In this document: positions 17,929 through 26,937 of the stretch, piece by piece
Layout: each line of letters opens with the position of its first letter
How positions within the stretch are numbered: position 1 is the stretch's first letter
Notes under the pieces: model-generated
The model's database searches: none
Told to the model about the DNA's origin: nothing
The model's input: the letters and a program-made list of their open reading frames with translations, nothing else
Translations under genes and position numbers: made by a program
Source: UBA1952 sp965246905
Lineage (GTDB): Bacteria > Bacteroidota > Bacteroidia > Chitinophagales > Chitinophagaceae
DNA length: 64,000 nt
NCBI GenBank assembly: GCA_965246905.1
Contig: CBDFFZ010000002.1
Span: 124,001 to 188,000 of the forward strand
Reading direction: 5' to 3'

Positions 17929-19071
17929 ATGAACTTTCAATTATCCGAAGAGCAACTGGCCGTACAGCAGGCCGCCCGCGATTTTGCGCAAACGGAACTG
18001 CTGCCCGGCGTAATAGAGCGCGACGAGCACCAGAAAGTGCCGCTTGAGCAGCTTAAAAAACTTGGTGAGCTTGGCTTTATGGGTATGATGGTGGACCCCA
18101 AATGGGGCGGCTCTGGTATGGATACAATAAGCTACGTGCTGGCTATGGAAGAGATCTCGAAAATAGACGCTTCCACATCAGTATGTATGAGCGTAAATAA
18201 CTCGCTTGTATGCTGGGGCCTCGAAACCTACGCCAACGATGAGCAGCGCGAAAAATACCTGCGTCCGCTGGCCACCGGCGAAAAGATCGGGGCTTTCCTC
18301 CTAAGCGAGCCCGAGGCAGGATCCGATGCCACCTCTCAGCGCACCACCGCCGAGGATATGGGCGACCACTACCTCGTAAATGGCACCAAAAACTGGATCA
18401 CCAATGGCTCCACAGGCTCTACCTACCTTGTAATTGCCCAGACTTACCCTGAGAAAGGCCATAAAGGCATCAATGCCCTGATCATAGAAAAGGACACGCC
18501 GGGCGTTACCGTTGGCGCAAAGGAAAATAAGCTCGGTATCCGCGGCTCCGATACGCACAGCATTATGTTCCAGGATGTGAAAGTGCCGAAAGAAAACCGC
18601 ATCGGCGAAGACGGTTTTGGTTTCACCTTTGCGATGAAGACACTGGCCGGAGGCCGCATCGGCATTGCCTCCCAGGCGCTCGGGATTGCCTCGGGAGCCT
18701 ATGAGCTTGCCCTGAAGTATTCCAAAGAGCGCAAAGCGTTCGGCACTGAGATCATGAATCATCAGGCGATCGCCTTTAAGCTCGCCGATATGGCTACAGC
18801 TATTGAAGGCGCACGCCTTCTCTGCCTCAAAGCTGCCTGGCTCAAGGATCAGCACCAGAATTATGATCTTGCCGCAGCAATGGCCAAGCTCTACGCCTCC
18901 GAGATAGCCCAGTGGGTTACCAACGAAGCGATACAGGTACACGGCGGCTACGGCTACGTAAAGGAATTCCACGTAGAGCGCCTCATGCGCGATGCGAAGA
19001 TCACGCAGATATACGAAGGCACGAGCGAGGTACAGAAGATCGTAATATCGAGGACGGTGCTGAAGGGGTAA
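17929..19071 (+). CDS. Acyl-CoA dehydrogenase (short/medium chain)
   Basis: FAD-dependent alpha,beta-dehydrogenation of acyl-CoA, cytoplasmic. 380 residues. Helical N-domain (MNFQLSEEQLAVQQAARDF), FAD/substrate signature LLSEPEAGSDATSQ, a second signature around IQVHGGYGYVKEFHVER, and the catalytic glutamate in IYEGTSEVQK near residue 362, the position used by short-chain enzymes. It is transcribed alone and followed by a strong terminator. A second enzyme of the same length lies at 38326; the substrates cannot be told apart from sequence. Confidence 0.93.
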   Translation: MNFQLSEEQLAVQQAARDFAQTELLPGVIERDEHQKVPLEQLKKLGELGFMGMMVDPKWGGSGMDTISYVLAMEEISKIDASTSVCMSVNNSLVCWGLETYANDEQREKYLRPLATGEKIGAFLLSEPEAGSDATSQRTTAEDMGDHYLVNGTKNWITNGSTGSTYLVIAQTYPEKGHKGINALIIEKDTPGVTVGAKENKLGIRGSDTHSIMFQDVKVPKENRIGEDGFGFTFAMKTLAGGRIGIASQALGIASGAYELALKYSKERKAFGTEIMNHQAIAFKLADMATAIEGARLLCLKAAWLKDQHQNYDLAAAMAKLYASEIAQWVTNEAIQVHGGYGYVKEFHVERLMRDAKITQIYEGTSEVQKIVISRTVLKG

Positions 19072-19099
19072 AAGATTATTAAACCTGAATTTTTGTATT

Positions 19100-19133
19100 A
19101 AGACTGTACTGTTTGTTCGTACAGTCTTTTTTT
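19100..19133 (+). terminator. Terminator of the acyl-CoA dehydrogenase
   Basis: Perfect AAGACTGTAC/GTACAGTCTT stem followed by T7. Confidence 0.9.
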
Positions 19134-19259
19134 ATTCACAAAGCAGCAATACAAAGGTTGTTGAAACGGGCGTATTGATAATGAGTATTGCCTCCTTTAC
19201 AAAATAACTAACGAAGCCATTGCTATATTTTTCCTGTTATAACCATTATGGCTAAATTT

Positions 19260-19793
19260 CTATTGGCAAATAAATGCCCCTATAGCAATAGCGCTGTCCA
19301 TAGGAATTGCGGCACTATTGGTGCAAAGCACTTTTCCGGTACTATCCAGTAAATAGAAAGCAGCAAATTTCATATTCGCTTCTTTGGAAATATTGTGTGT
19401 AAAATGCCTGTTGAAGATCCGTGTTTGCTGCATATCGTTTACTCTTATAATCCTCCTGGCAGAAACGACATCGGGTTCGGCGGGCATTAGCTTATAAAAA
19501 GATGCTGCTGTACCGTAGCTTGCTATAAGGCTTTCGATCTTTTTATTGTTCGATGAAGGATCTGCTATTAGAAGAATCCGAGTTAGCTTTTTCTTATCAA
19601 ATGCCCTTACCACTTTTACTACATCGGCAACACATGGCACACACCATGTACCCCAATAAAGAATAGCTGTATTTGGTTGCTGATGTATGATGGAATCGAT
19701 TTGAGCTAAATTTATTGTTTTTATATTAGATTGTGCTCCACAAATATGCAGGCAGTACAAAAAGCAAAATATTGAAAGAAGCGTTTTTTTCAT
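19260..19793 (-). CDS. Secreted thioredoxin-like protein (WCVPC)
   Basis: 177 residues. Signal segment MKKTLLSIFCFLYCLHICGA, then a thioredoxin fold with ILYWGTWCVPCVADV (active-site CVPC near residue 50). Divergent from the TlpA protein at 20445: after the active site it lacks the usual cis-Pro VPF motif and has instead a family-unlike C-terminal half. The upstream minus-strand reading frame (19821-20360) is broken. The region is AT-rich relative to its neighbours. Probably a periplasmic thiol-disulfide protein, perhaps specific for the neighbouring Cys-rich peptide. Confidence 0.7.
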   Translation of the reverse strand: MKKTLLSIFCFLYCLHICGAQSNIKTINLAQIDSIIHQQPNTAILYWGTWCVPCVADVVKVVRAFDKKKLTRILLIADPSSNNKKIESLIASYGTAASFYKLMPAEPDVVSARRIIRVNDMQQTRIFNRHFTHNISKEANMKFAAFYLLDSTGKVLCTNSAAIPMDSAIAIGAFICQ

Positions 19794-19820
19794 ATTAAAA
19801 GGTGCAATGTCAGCAATTAT

Positions 19821-20360
19821 TTATTCATTTATAATATCCCAGTCAATATCATTCGTAAAGTCGATTGCTAAAACATTTTGATCTTGGCTTGTAGATACAT
19901 TCGCGAGGAAGGTTCTATCATCATGAGGGGTAGAACCAAAGGTGCCTGGTGTGGTCAAGAAATTAGTAGAGTTATCATCGCCATCATATGATGCAAAACC
20001 GCAATTAAATCCTATACCTCCGCAACAACTGCAGGTTCTATTTTTCTAGTGCACTTTTGCCAGCCTAATGCCAAATGCTGTACCACCATTTGAGCTATTA
20101 CCAGGATTTAATAGTACGCTTGATACATCAATATCAATTCTAGCTCTTCTAAATGGATTACTGGAAAAGTCTATTGAATAGTTACCTGCCTTAAGCACGA
20201 GCGTTTGGTAGCCCAAAGGGTGGGCGAGAGGAGATTCCTTATATAATTCTGATGCGTTCAATTGTATTTCCGATATGCATAGGAAAATGGGAGTATTTAA
20301 AACAATGAAGAGGTGCGCAATAATAAGCAAAAGATATTTGCAAAAGATGTTTCTAGTCAA
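19821..20360 (-). pseudogene. Small secreted Cys-rich protein interrupted by TAG
   Basis: An N-terminal ORF of 104 residues (20046-20360) with a hydrophobic leader ends in TAG at 20046-20048. The same frame then continues for 74 more sense codons to TAA at 19821, including a cysteine-rich block (NRTCSCCGGIGFNCG). Codon use and spacing suggest one protein of about 179 residues disrupted by a nonsense change. It lies just upstream of a secreted thioredoxin-like gene, a sensible partner for a disulfide-bonded peptide. Family not recognised. If the TAG is real, only the Cys-free N-terminal part is made. Confidence 0.5.
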
Positions 20361-20393
20361 GATTGGCTATCATTCTTCCTATCTCTTGCAAAG

Positions 20394-20422
20394 CAAAAAA
20401 AGGCCGGCAAAGTGCCGGCCTC
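20394..20422 (-). terminator. Terminator of the TlpA-like gene
   Basis: Minus strand: AGGCCGGC/GCCGGCCT stem with a 5-base loop, followed by T7. Confidence 0.9.
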
Positions 20423-20444
20423 AATAAAATCAAATAGCAGATAA

Positions 20445-20945
20445 TTACTTTCCCGCCAGCTCTTTCACCTTCGCAAAGACCTCTTCCTCGCCGCCTTCCT
20501 CATAGCCGGTATGTGTATAAGCTACCTTGCCATTCTTATCGACAATCACCGTAAACGGTACATTCTGGAAATTGAGCGAGCGCTTCAGGTCGCCGTTCGG
20601 GTCTATGTAATACGCAAAATCCCAGCCCTGCGATTTTGCGTAGCTACGCACTAAGCCTTCGGCGCGGCTTTCATCTATAGATACAGTCATATAGTTGAAA
20701 TCTGCCTGCTCCTTCCAGCCGGCCATCTTCTCACGTACATTCTTGATCTCTTTTTTGCAGGGCACGCACCATGTGGCCCAGAAAGAAATTAAGGTTACTT
20801 TGCCGGGCGTAAAGGTTTCATTGAAAGCTATCTTTTTACCGGTACTTACATCCTTTACCTGGGTGCTTGGCAACCCGGAATCCTGCGCATGCAGCGTAGC
20901 GGTGAAAAGTATAGCAATAGCAAGTGCGTAAATGCGCTTCATCAT
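20445..20945 (-). CDS. TlpA-family thiol-disulfide oxidoreductase
   Basis: 166 residues: signal peptide MMKRIYALAIAILFTATLHA, then a thioredoxin fold with LISFWATWCVPCKKEI (CVPC near residue 58), cis-proline in NVPFTVIVDKNG, and the C-terminal GYEEGGEEEVF. Such proteins keep periplasmic thiols reduced, for example in cytochrome maturation. Own terminator downstream; divergently transcribed from the DUF6029 barrel gene. Confidence 0.9.
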   Translation of the reverse strand: MMKRIYALAIAILFTATLHAQDSGLPSTQVKDVSTGKKIAFNETFTPGKVTLISFWATWCVPCKKEIKNVREKMAGWKEQADFNYMTVSIDESRAEGLVRSYAKSQGWDFAYYIDPNGDLKRSLNFQNVPFTVIVDKNGKVAYTHTGYEEGGEEEVFAKVKELAGK

Positions 20946-21054
20946 TTTGTGGCGTTAATAACGTATTGTTGGTGAATAAAAGTAAAAGAAAAGCTTTGCA
21001 ATTCCTATTAAGATTATAATTTCGGTTCCGGGTTTAATTTTCAATAAATATTTA

Positions 21055-22659
21055 ATGAAGAAATTCTGGGGCGCGCTCCTTGTATTGGCATGTACGGTAA
21101 GCGGCGCAGCGGCGCAGGGCACGTTATCGGGCGATCTGCAGATGAATGTGAACTTCTTCCAGCGCGACTCCTCGATCGGGGCTACCACGCCAACGCTGTA
21201 TGATAAGTACCTGAGCGGCGGCGAAGGCTGGCTTACCTTCCGCTACAATTATAAAGGCTTCACTGCCTTTGCGCGTATCGATGCCTTCAATAATTCCAAC
21301 CTCAAAAACCCTACGGAAGCGCTGACCGCTTTTGGCATCGGGGCATTCAGCCTGAGCAAAGAGTTTAAAAACCTAACCATTACCGGAGGCTATATCTATG
21401 ATCAGATCGGTAGCGGCATTCTTTTCCGCGCTTATGAAGATCGCGGCCTGCTTATCGATAATGCGCTCGTTGGCCTCCACCTCAGGTACCGGCTTGGCAA
21501 TAACCTTACGGTCAAAGCTTTTACCGGTCAGCAGAAGCTCGTAACGCAGAGCAGTGTAAGCGGCCGCTACGAGCCCATCATCAAGGGCTTTAATGCGGAA
21601 GGCGATTTCAGCGCAGGTAAAAAAGCGCACCTCGCACCCGGCATCGGCATCCTGAACCGCACGATGGATGAAAACTCACTGAACATTGTGGAAAGCGGCA
21701 TTAACGCGCAGCCGCTGACCGACCGTTTCCTGCCGCGCTACAATACTTATGCATTCACAGGCTACAATACGCTTACCGTGGGCGATTTTACCTGGTATGC
21801 AGAAGGTGCCTTCAAGACGCATGAAGCCATAAAAGTGAATGATTACTATTACGACCATGACGGCAGCGTGCTTTACTCTACGCTCGGCTTTGCAAGAAAA
21901 GGTATTGCCATAAACCTGACCGGCAAGCGCACGGAGAATTTTGTAATGCGCACATCGCCCAAAGAAACCCTTAATGATGGCGTCATCAACTGGCAGCCTG
22001 TTGTGGCGCGCCTTCGTCCGCAGCGGCTTATAGCCCGCTACACGCCGGCTTCGCAGGATGTATCGGAAGAGGCTGCCGGCGCCGATGTGCTCATCTCCCC
22101 GAAAGAGAATTTAGACATCACCCTCAACTACACGCACATCAATACGCTTACGAACGTAAAGCTCTACCGTGAGGCCTATGCGGAAGTAGAGTACCGAAGT
22201 GCAGAGAAGTTCATCGTGATCGCCGGCGCCCAGTATATGCAGTACAACCAGGATCTCTACCAGACAAAGCCGCTCTACCCGATCGTGGAGGCTATCACAC
22301 CATTTGCGGAAATCACTTACCGCATAACCCCCAAAAAATCCATCCGTGTAGAGGCCGAATACCAACATACCGTGCAGGATATGGGCTCATGGGCTTACCT
22401 CTTGGTTGAATACAATATTGCACCGCGCTGGTCTTTTACCCTTGCCGATATGTACAATACAGAGCCGCGCCATGCAGGTGTGAAAACAGGCGAGAAAGGG
22501 CAGCACTATCCCTATGTATTTATGGCTTACTCACAGGGCCCGCACCGCGTAACGCTGGCCTACGTAAAGCAGACGGAAGGCATCAACTGCACGGGAGGCG
22601 TTTGCCGGTATGAGCCTGCATTCAGCGGGGTAAGGCTGGGCATCACTTCTACATTCTAA
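21055..22659 (+). CDS. DUF6029-like outer-membrane beta-barrel protein
   Basis: 534 residues with signal peptide ending GAAAQ, then many alternating aromatic/polar beta strands (for example WLTFRYNYKGFTAFARIDAF and WSFTLADMYNT) and a terminal phenylalanine (GVRLGITSTF), the signature of an outer-membrane barrel inserted by BAM. The region RIDAFNNSNL...GYIYDQIGSGILFRAYEDR matches the uncharacterised DUF6029 family of Bacteroidota. The gene is divergent from the TlpA-like gene; they may share a regulatory region. Confidence 0.75.
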   Translation: MKKFWGALLVLACTVSGAAAQGTLSGDLQMNVNFFQRDSSIGATTPTLYDKYLSGGEGWLTFRYNYKGFTAFARIDAFNNSNLKNPTEALTAFGIGAFSLSKEFKNLTITGGYIYDQIGSGILFRAYEDRGLLIDNALVGLHLRYRLGNNLTVKAFTGQQKLVTQSSVSGRYEPIIKGFNAEGDFSAGKKAHLAPGIGILNRTMDENSLNIVESGINAQPLTDRFLPRYNTYAFTGYNTLTVGDFTWYAEGAFKTHEAIKVNDYYYDHDGSVLYSTLGFARKGIAINLTGKRTENFVMRTSPKETLNDGVINWQPVVARLRPQRLIARYTPASQDVSEEAAGADVLISPKENLDITLNYTHINTLTNVKLYREAYAEVEYRSAEKFIVIAGAQYMQYNQDLYQTKPLYPIVEAITPFAEITYRITPKKSIRVEAEYQHTVQDMGSWAYLLVEYNIAPRWSFTLADMYNTEPRHAGVKTGEKGQHYPYVFMAYSQGPHRVTLAYVKQTEGINCTGGVCRYEPAFSGVRLGITSTF

Positions 22660-22757
22660 AATGGTATTACTTTTCTTAAAGGTGCAGGGCCATTGGCTTT
22701 GCACTTTTTGTTTGATAAAAATCCGGATAGTTTCTGCTATAGGCAAACTGCTTTCAC

Positions 22758-22845
22758 AGCATGCAGGAAAAGCCAAATAGCAGTAGTCTGATGAACGGTG
22801 CCAACGCCACGATTGCTCCATAGCAGCCCTCCTGCCCGGACAATG
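22758..22845 (-). repeat. Extragenic repeat family 'GGCGTTGGCACC', copy 3
   Basis: Read on the minus strand: TGTCCGGGCAGGAGG, a CTGCT..AGCA hairpin, then TCGTGGCGTTGGCACCGTTC and GGCTTTTCCTG. Same family as 11694-11776 and 28864-28950, in opposite orientation. Confidence 0.65.
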
Positions 22846-23044
22846 AAATATACTACAGAACTTAAGAATTAGCTAAAAAAGCCTCGCCCGCAAAACCCGC
22901 ATTAGACGGATAGTACCTCTATTCTTTCTGCTTCTTTATCGGTAACCTGCATAATTGCAAGGCTTCAGTCGCTCAATCTCTAATGTCACTTCTTCCATAA
23001 AAAACAATTCGCTAACTTTTCACTTCACTATAAAATCAAAGGCC

Positions 23045-23227
23045 ATGTCAGACGACAAAAAAAACACCAGCAGGCAGGATGCAATCCGCGTGGACAGCCA
23101 GGATCCGTCCGAAGTCGAGTACCTGCACAGCCAGCACCCTGATAAAACGCACGAGGAGATCAAGGATGCCATTGCCAAGCATGGCCCTATGCGCAAGGAT
23201 ATCGAAGCGCACCTCGGCAAATCGTAA
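23045..23227 (+). CDS. DUF3606 small protein
   Basis: 60 residues starting MSDDKKNTSRQDAIRVD. The C-terminal part (EYLHSQHPDKTHEEIKDAI, then KHGP) is the DUF3606 helix-turn-helix-like core, in which a short segment is followed by a conserved Gly. Function unknown; small soluble, very hydrophilic, often stress-linked in other bacteria. A longer in-frame extension upstream has no family resemblance. Confidence 0.75.
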   Translation: MSDDKKNTSRQDAIRVDSQDPSEVEYLHSQHPDKTHEEIKDAIAKHGPMRKDIEAHLGKS

Positions 23228-23260
23228 CGCTGCCAAAAGCAGCTGCCGGCGCAGCAATTA

Positions 23261-23295
23261 AAAAGCCATTTCCTTAAAAAAAGGGAATGGCTTTT
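23261..23295 (+). terminator. Bidirectional terminator after the DUF3606 gene
   Basis: AAAAGCCATTTCCTT pairs with AAGGGAATGGCTTTT (one mismatch). Confidence 0.8.
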
Positions 23296-23576
23296 GAATT
23301 TTAACCGGTCTTCTCTGCTGCTCTGTATAGATCCGCGCCACAAATCTCCGTATAGCTACCACATACTCAAAATAAGATACCACCTGCTCATCTCCTTTTA
23401 AATGCCTTACGGCGCGGCCTACTTTGCGCTCTGTAATCGGTTGTTTAATAGGGCACAAGGCGCAGCAATATCCCAGCCGGCAGCACGGCAAAGCATTGGA
23501 GCGGCAGCAAAGGCGGCATTCAGAGATCTGTATTTACTGTAGCAAGATAAAATTTTACAGCCCCGATAACCCTTTC
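23296..23576. other. Gap with one doubtful minus-strand ORF
   Basis: A minus-strand frame of 77 codons (258-491 in the 23 kb block) with Cys-rich N-terminus and the run KVGRAVRHLKGDEQVVSYF has plausible codon use, but it has no ATG, begins at a TTG and ends inside the terminator hairpin. No family recognised. Nothing else is seen here. Confidence 0.25.
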
Positions 23577-23612
23577 AAAAAGTACGAAGCACTTTATGCC
23601 TTCGTGCTTTTT
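23577..23612. terminator. Hairpin just upstream of the histidine kinase gene
   Basis: AAAAAG-CGAAG / CTTCG-CTTTTTT with a 2-base internal mismatch; T-rich on both strands. It overlaps the first possible ATG (23596) of the kinase frame, which is a reason to prefer a later start. It could be a bidirectional terminator or an attenuator of the kinase operon. Confidence 0.55.
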
Positions 23613-23628
23613 TAATTATCATAAGCCC

Positions 23629-25731
23629 ATGCTGAGTGGTACTTTCATAGGCTCAATGCAGCAGCGCCGGATCGCTAAATTTTTTCTTGCAGGATGCCTT
23701 TACTTTTTATGGGTAATGGGTCGTTGCATCGTGGCCGGCGCCCAGATACAATCTCCCCTATTTCCAAAGGAATACTACCGGCTTAATAGACCGGCAGCAG
23801 AGCTGAAGCAGCTCAGAAAAATGATTGGAGATTCGGTGGCGGCAGGCCACATGAAAGAAGTACCGGCCAGGTGCCGCCAGGCCATTGCGCTTGCCAAAAG
23901 CTGCGGCGCAGATACGCTCATTCCGGTACTGTACCAGTTTTTGGGAGACGCTTATGACGGCAGCCACAGCGATAGCGCTGCCCTGTATTACCGCAAAGCA
24001 TTATCAGGGTTTAAAAATCCTTCCATTACTAAAAAGATCTACTTACAGCAATCGCTGATCTACAGCTATACGGCGCTCAATGAAAACGATTCTATCCTTG
24101 CCTATATCCATGCGCTGGAGCAAACCATTGCGCCGCTGCGTGATACGGATAAGCACAAGCTCATTGTGATGAATACCCTCGCCACGAGCTATGGCGCGCT
24201 CAATAATTATGCGCAGGCTATCCAGGCTTTTCGCTTCGTCATCCGCAATGCGCTGGCGATAAAAGATACCGGCACACTGGTCAACGCGCTTATTAATACG
24301 GCCACTTCTTACAACGAAACGGGCAATGATACGCTGGCTGTATATTATACCCGGCAGGCGCTGCCTTATCTGCGCAGCAATACCCCCGTAAAGTTGCTCG
24401 CCTATGGAAACCTGTGCGACTTTTATTCCGGGCTTGGAAAAACGGATTCTGCCGGGTATTATCTTGCCAAAGCAGAAAAGCTGCCGGCTGCCGCGGATGA
24501 TGAGGAAACAAAGATCTACCTCGGTTTGCGCCGTGCATCCCTGCTGGTAAATGCGCACCGCTATGCAGCCGCCACTCCATTGCTGGATGATGCACTGAAG
24601 TTCTATGAGCAACTGCCGGAAAAGCTGGATCTCATCAATACGCTGTTTATCTACGTGCAGCTCGATACCGGCATGCATGAGTACATTCGCGCACGGGATC
24701 ACCTGCAGCGGCTATACAAGATCACGCAGGGCAAGAGCGCAAAAGCCTACGCTTCCTATACCCTGCAGCTTATGAGTATAGTGCAGGAAAAGCTTGGCGA
24801 TTACAAAGCGGCGTACACATACCAGCAGCAGTATATTGCTCTGAATGATGCGATAAAATCGGACCGCGCTGCACAGAATTTTGCCCTGCTGCAAACGGAG
24901 TATCAGACTTTCCGGAAGGAAGAGCAGATCCGCCAGCTGAATAAGGAAGGGCGCATTAAAGACCTGGAGCTGCAGGAGGCGCACAGGGCGCGGCTATGGT
25001 ACACCGGTCTGGCCGTTTTTCTCTGCGCACTATTTGCTGGGGCTTATTACCTGCGGCAGCAGCGCAATAAAGCGGCTCTTACACAGCTGAAATCTTCGCT
25101 GGAGATGAAAGCGCTGCGGAGCCAGATGAACCCGCACTTTATCTTCAATTCCCTCAACTCGATACAGAAATATATCTGGGAGAACAAGCAGGAAGATGCT
25201 GCCGAATACCTCACCCGCTTTGCCCGGCTCATAAGGCTGGTGCTGGAGAATTCACAGCACGAAGCTGTACCGCTGTCCGGCGAGCTGGCCGCGTTGCGCC
25301 TGTATATCGATATGGAACATCGCCGTAATAACCAGAAATTCGATTACAGCATCACCGTTGCCGATGGCGTGAATGCAGAGGATACGCTCGTGCCGCCGCT
25401 GCTGATACAGCCTTATGCAGAGAATGCAATATGGCACGGGCTGAGCCAGAAAGAAGAGCAGGGGTTGCTCATTGTATCCGTTGCGCAGGAGGGCGGCTTT
25501 CTTATCTACACGATTACGGACAATGGCATTGGCCGGGCGAAAGCAGCCGGGCTAAGGTCCGCCACTATACCTAAAGCTTCACTGGGGATGAATATTTCCA
25601 GCGAGCGCATTGCCTGGCTCCGGCGGGATAGCAGCAAGCAGGCCTCTGTCATCATCAAAGATCTTTTTAACGGCCCGCAGGCTGCAGGCACATCAGTCGT
25701 TATTTCCTTACCGCTAATTTTAAAAGCATGA
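23629..25731 (+). CDS. TPR sensor histidine kinase (LytS/YehU type)
   Basis: Signal segment, then a periplasmic array of tetratricopeptide repeats (about residues 60-430), a single membrane span (about 455-475, LAVFLCALFAGAYYL), and a His_kinase (PF06580) domain with the phospho-acceptor His in LRSQMNPHFIFNSLNSIQ near residue 500. The ATP-binding part has QPYAENAIWHGL and DNGIGRAK. This is the common Bacteroidota design in which extracytoplasmic TPRs sense a signal and the kinase phosphorylates a LytTR regulator. The stop overlaps the start of the regulator gene by 4 bases (ATGA). Starts at 23629 or 23656 are both plausible. Confidence 0.92.
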   Translation: MLSGTFIGSMQQRRIAKFFLAGCLYFLWVMGRCIVAGAQIQSPLFPKEYYRLNRPAAELKQLRKMIGDSVAAGHMKEVPARCRQAIALAKSCGADTLIPVLYQFLGDAYDGSHSDSAALYYRKALSGFKNPSITKKIYLQQSLIYSYTALNENDSILAYIHALEQTIAPLRDTDKHKLIVMNTLATSYGALNNYAQAIQAFRFVIRNALAIKDTGTLVNALINTATSYNETGNDTLAVYYTRQALPYLRSNTPVKLLAYGNLCDFYSGLGKTDSAGYYLAKAEKLPAAADDEETKIYLGLRRASLLVNAHRYAAATPLLDDALKFYEQLPEKLDLINTLFIYVQLDTGMHEYIRARDHLQRLYKITQGKSAKAYASYTLQLMSIVQEKLGDYKAAYTYQQQYIALNDAIKSDRAAQNFALLQTEYQTFRKEEQIRQLNKEGRIKDLELQEAHRARLWYTGLAVFLCALFAGAYYLRQQRNKAALTQLKSSLEMKALRSQMNPHFIFNSLNSIQKYIWENKQEDAAEYLTRFARLIRLVLENSQHEAVPLSGELAALRLYIDMEHRRNNQKFDYSITVADGVNAEDTLVPPLLIQPYAENAIWHGLSQKEEQGLLIVSVAQEGGFLIYTITDNGIGRAKAAGLRSATIPKASLGMNISSERIAWLRRDSSKQASVIIKDLFNGPQAAGTSVVISLPLILKA

Positions 25732-26450
25732 TCAACTGCATTATTGTCGATGATGAGCAGCAGGGCATCGATACGCTCGTCGCTATGCTCAATGCACGCT
25801 TTGCCGGCCGCGTTACGGTTGTTGCCACAACTACCGATAGCAGGAAAGCATCCGCACTTATTGCGCAGCACAGTCCGCAGGTTGTATTCCTGGATATCGA
25901 GATGCCGCATGTAAACGGTATCCAGCTTATGCACTCGCTGGCCGACCGAAATTTCGTGGTCATCTTTACCACCGCGCACGACCGCTATGCGTTGCAGGCC
26001 ATTAAAACAGCGGCGGTAGATTACCTGCTCAAGCCTATTAGCATGGATGAGCTTACGGAGGCAGTGGAGCGGGCCGAGCTCAGGCTGCAGCAGATGGAGC
26101 CGCAGGGAGGCGCAAAATCATCCCACCAGAAGCTCCTGCTGCCTACCGCCAGCGGCCTGCTGGCTGCCAGTATCCTGGATATCATCCGTGTGGAGAGCAG
26201 CAGCAACTACTGCACCTTTTACATTGCCAGCAAGCCGAAGATCGTAGTGGCTAAAACGCTGAAGGAGTACGAGGAGCAACTGGCGCCGCATGATTTCTTC
26301 CGCATTCATCAATCCCATCTTATCAACCTGCATCATGTAGAGTATTTCCATCCCGGCCTGGAGGAATATGTGATCCTTACGAATGGCGAGCAGATCGAAG
26401 TATCGAGGCGGCGCAAGGCAGAATTCCTCCAGCGGCTGGGCGAATTGTAA
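25728..26450 (+). CDS. LytTR response regulator
   Basis: 240 residues. Receiver domain with the acidic pair VDDE at the N-terminus, phospho-acceptor Asp in VVFLDIEMP (about residue 54), FTTAHDRYALQAIKTAAVDYLLKP as the Thr/Lys switch, then a LytTR DNA-binding domain (about 135-238; RVESSSNYCTFY, FFRIHQSHLINLHHV). Translationally coupled to the kinase, so it is almost certainly its partner. LytTR proteins bind paired direct repeats; no target could be identified in this window. Confidence 0.95.
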   Translation: MINCIIVDDEQQGIDTLVAMLNARFAGRVTVVATTTDSRKASALIAQHSPQVVFLDIEMPHVNGIQLMHSLADRNFVVIFTTAHDRYALQAIKTAAVDYLLKPISMDELTEAVERAELRLQQMEPQGGAKSSHQKLLLPTASGLLAASILDIIRVESSSNYCTFYIASKPKIVVAKTLKEYEEQLAPHDFFRIHQSHLINLHHVEYFHPGLEEYVILTNGEQIEVSRRRKAEFLQRLGEL

Positions 26451-26523
26451 GGCAGGATTACCAGCCCTGGATATTGCAATATCTAAACCAGCTACTATCC
26501 CAAACCCACTAACTGTTAAAATT

Positions 26524-26548
26524 TAGTACCAAGCATTGCATGGTACTA
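26524..26548 (+). promoter_or_regulatory. Candidate PadR operator (dyad)
   Basis: Perfect inverted repeat TAGTACCA-N9-TGGTACTA, extended inward by AGC...GCA. It covers the -33 region of the padR-pspC promoter and lies 39 bases before the padR start, as expected of an autorepressor site. Confidence 0.65.
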
Positions 26549-26566
26549 TAAGGAGCGGTATGTTTG
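26535..26566 (+). promoter_or_regulatory. Promoter of padR-pspC
   Basis: ATTG at 26535-26538 and TATGTTTG at 26559-26566 (consensus TAnnTTTG), spaced 20 bases. The -33 box lies inside the dyad. Confidence 0.65.
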
Positions 26567-26586
26567 CACCGTAAACCGGACGCAGC

Positions 26587-26922
26587 ATGAACATTGAGAA
26601 TACGGAATCGCAAATGCGCAAAGGCCTGCTTGAGCTTTGCATCCTCGGCATTATCCAGCGGGAAAAAGAAGCCTATCCATCTGATATCGCTGAGCAGTTG
26701 AAGGAGGGAAAGCTCGTAGTGCTCGAAGGCACGCTCTATCCCCTTCTTACCCGGCTTAAGAATGCAGGGGTGCTTACCTACCGCTGGGAAGAATCCACCT
26801 CCGGGCCGCCGCGCAAGTATTATGCGCTCACCAAAGAAGGTCTTAAATTCTACGTGCAGCTCCATGATGCCTGGCTCGAGATCAGCGCCGCAGTAAATCA
26901 TCTAACCACTTCACTTAAATAA
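26587..26922 (+). CDS. PadR-family transcriptional regulator
   Basis: 111 residues. Winged helix of the short PadR subfamily: QMRKGLLELCILGIIQREKE, then EGTLYPLLTRLKNAGVLTYRWEE (recognition helix and wing) and GPPRKYYALTKEG. It probably represses its own operon through the dyad at 26524-26548. It is followed after 15 bases by a PspC-domain gene, a very common pairing in Bacteroidota, suggesting control of envelope-stress output. Confidence 0.92.
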   Translation: MNIENTESQMRKGLLELCILGIIQREKEAYPSDIAEQLKEGKLVVLEGTLYPLLTRLKNAGVLTYRWEESTSGPPRKYYALTKEGLKFYVQLHDAWLEISAAVNHLTTSLK

Positions 26923-26937
26923 AACCGTACTCATTTT

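Noticed and set aside
23258..23491. Minus-strand 77-codon gene
   Set aside because: No ATG, ends within a terminator stem, no family; kept only as a low-confidence note.
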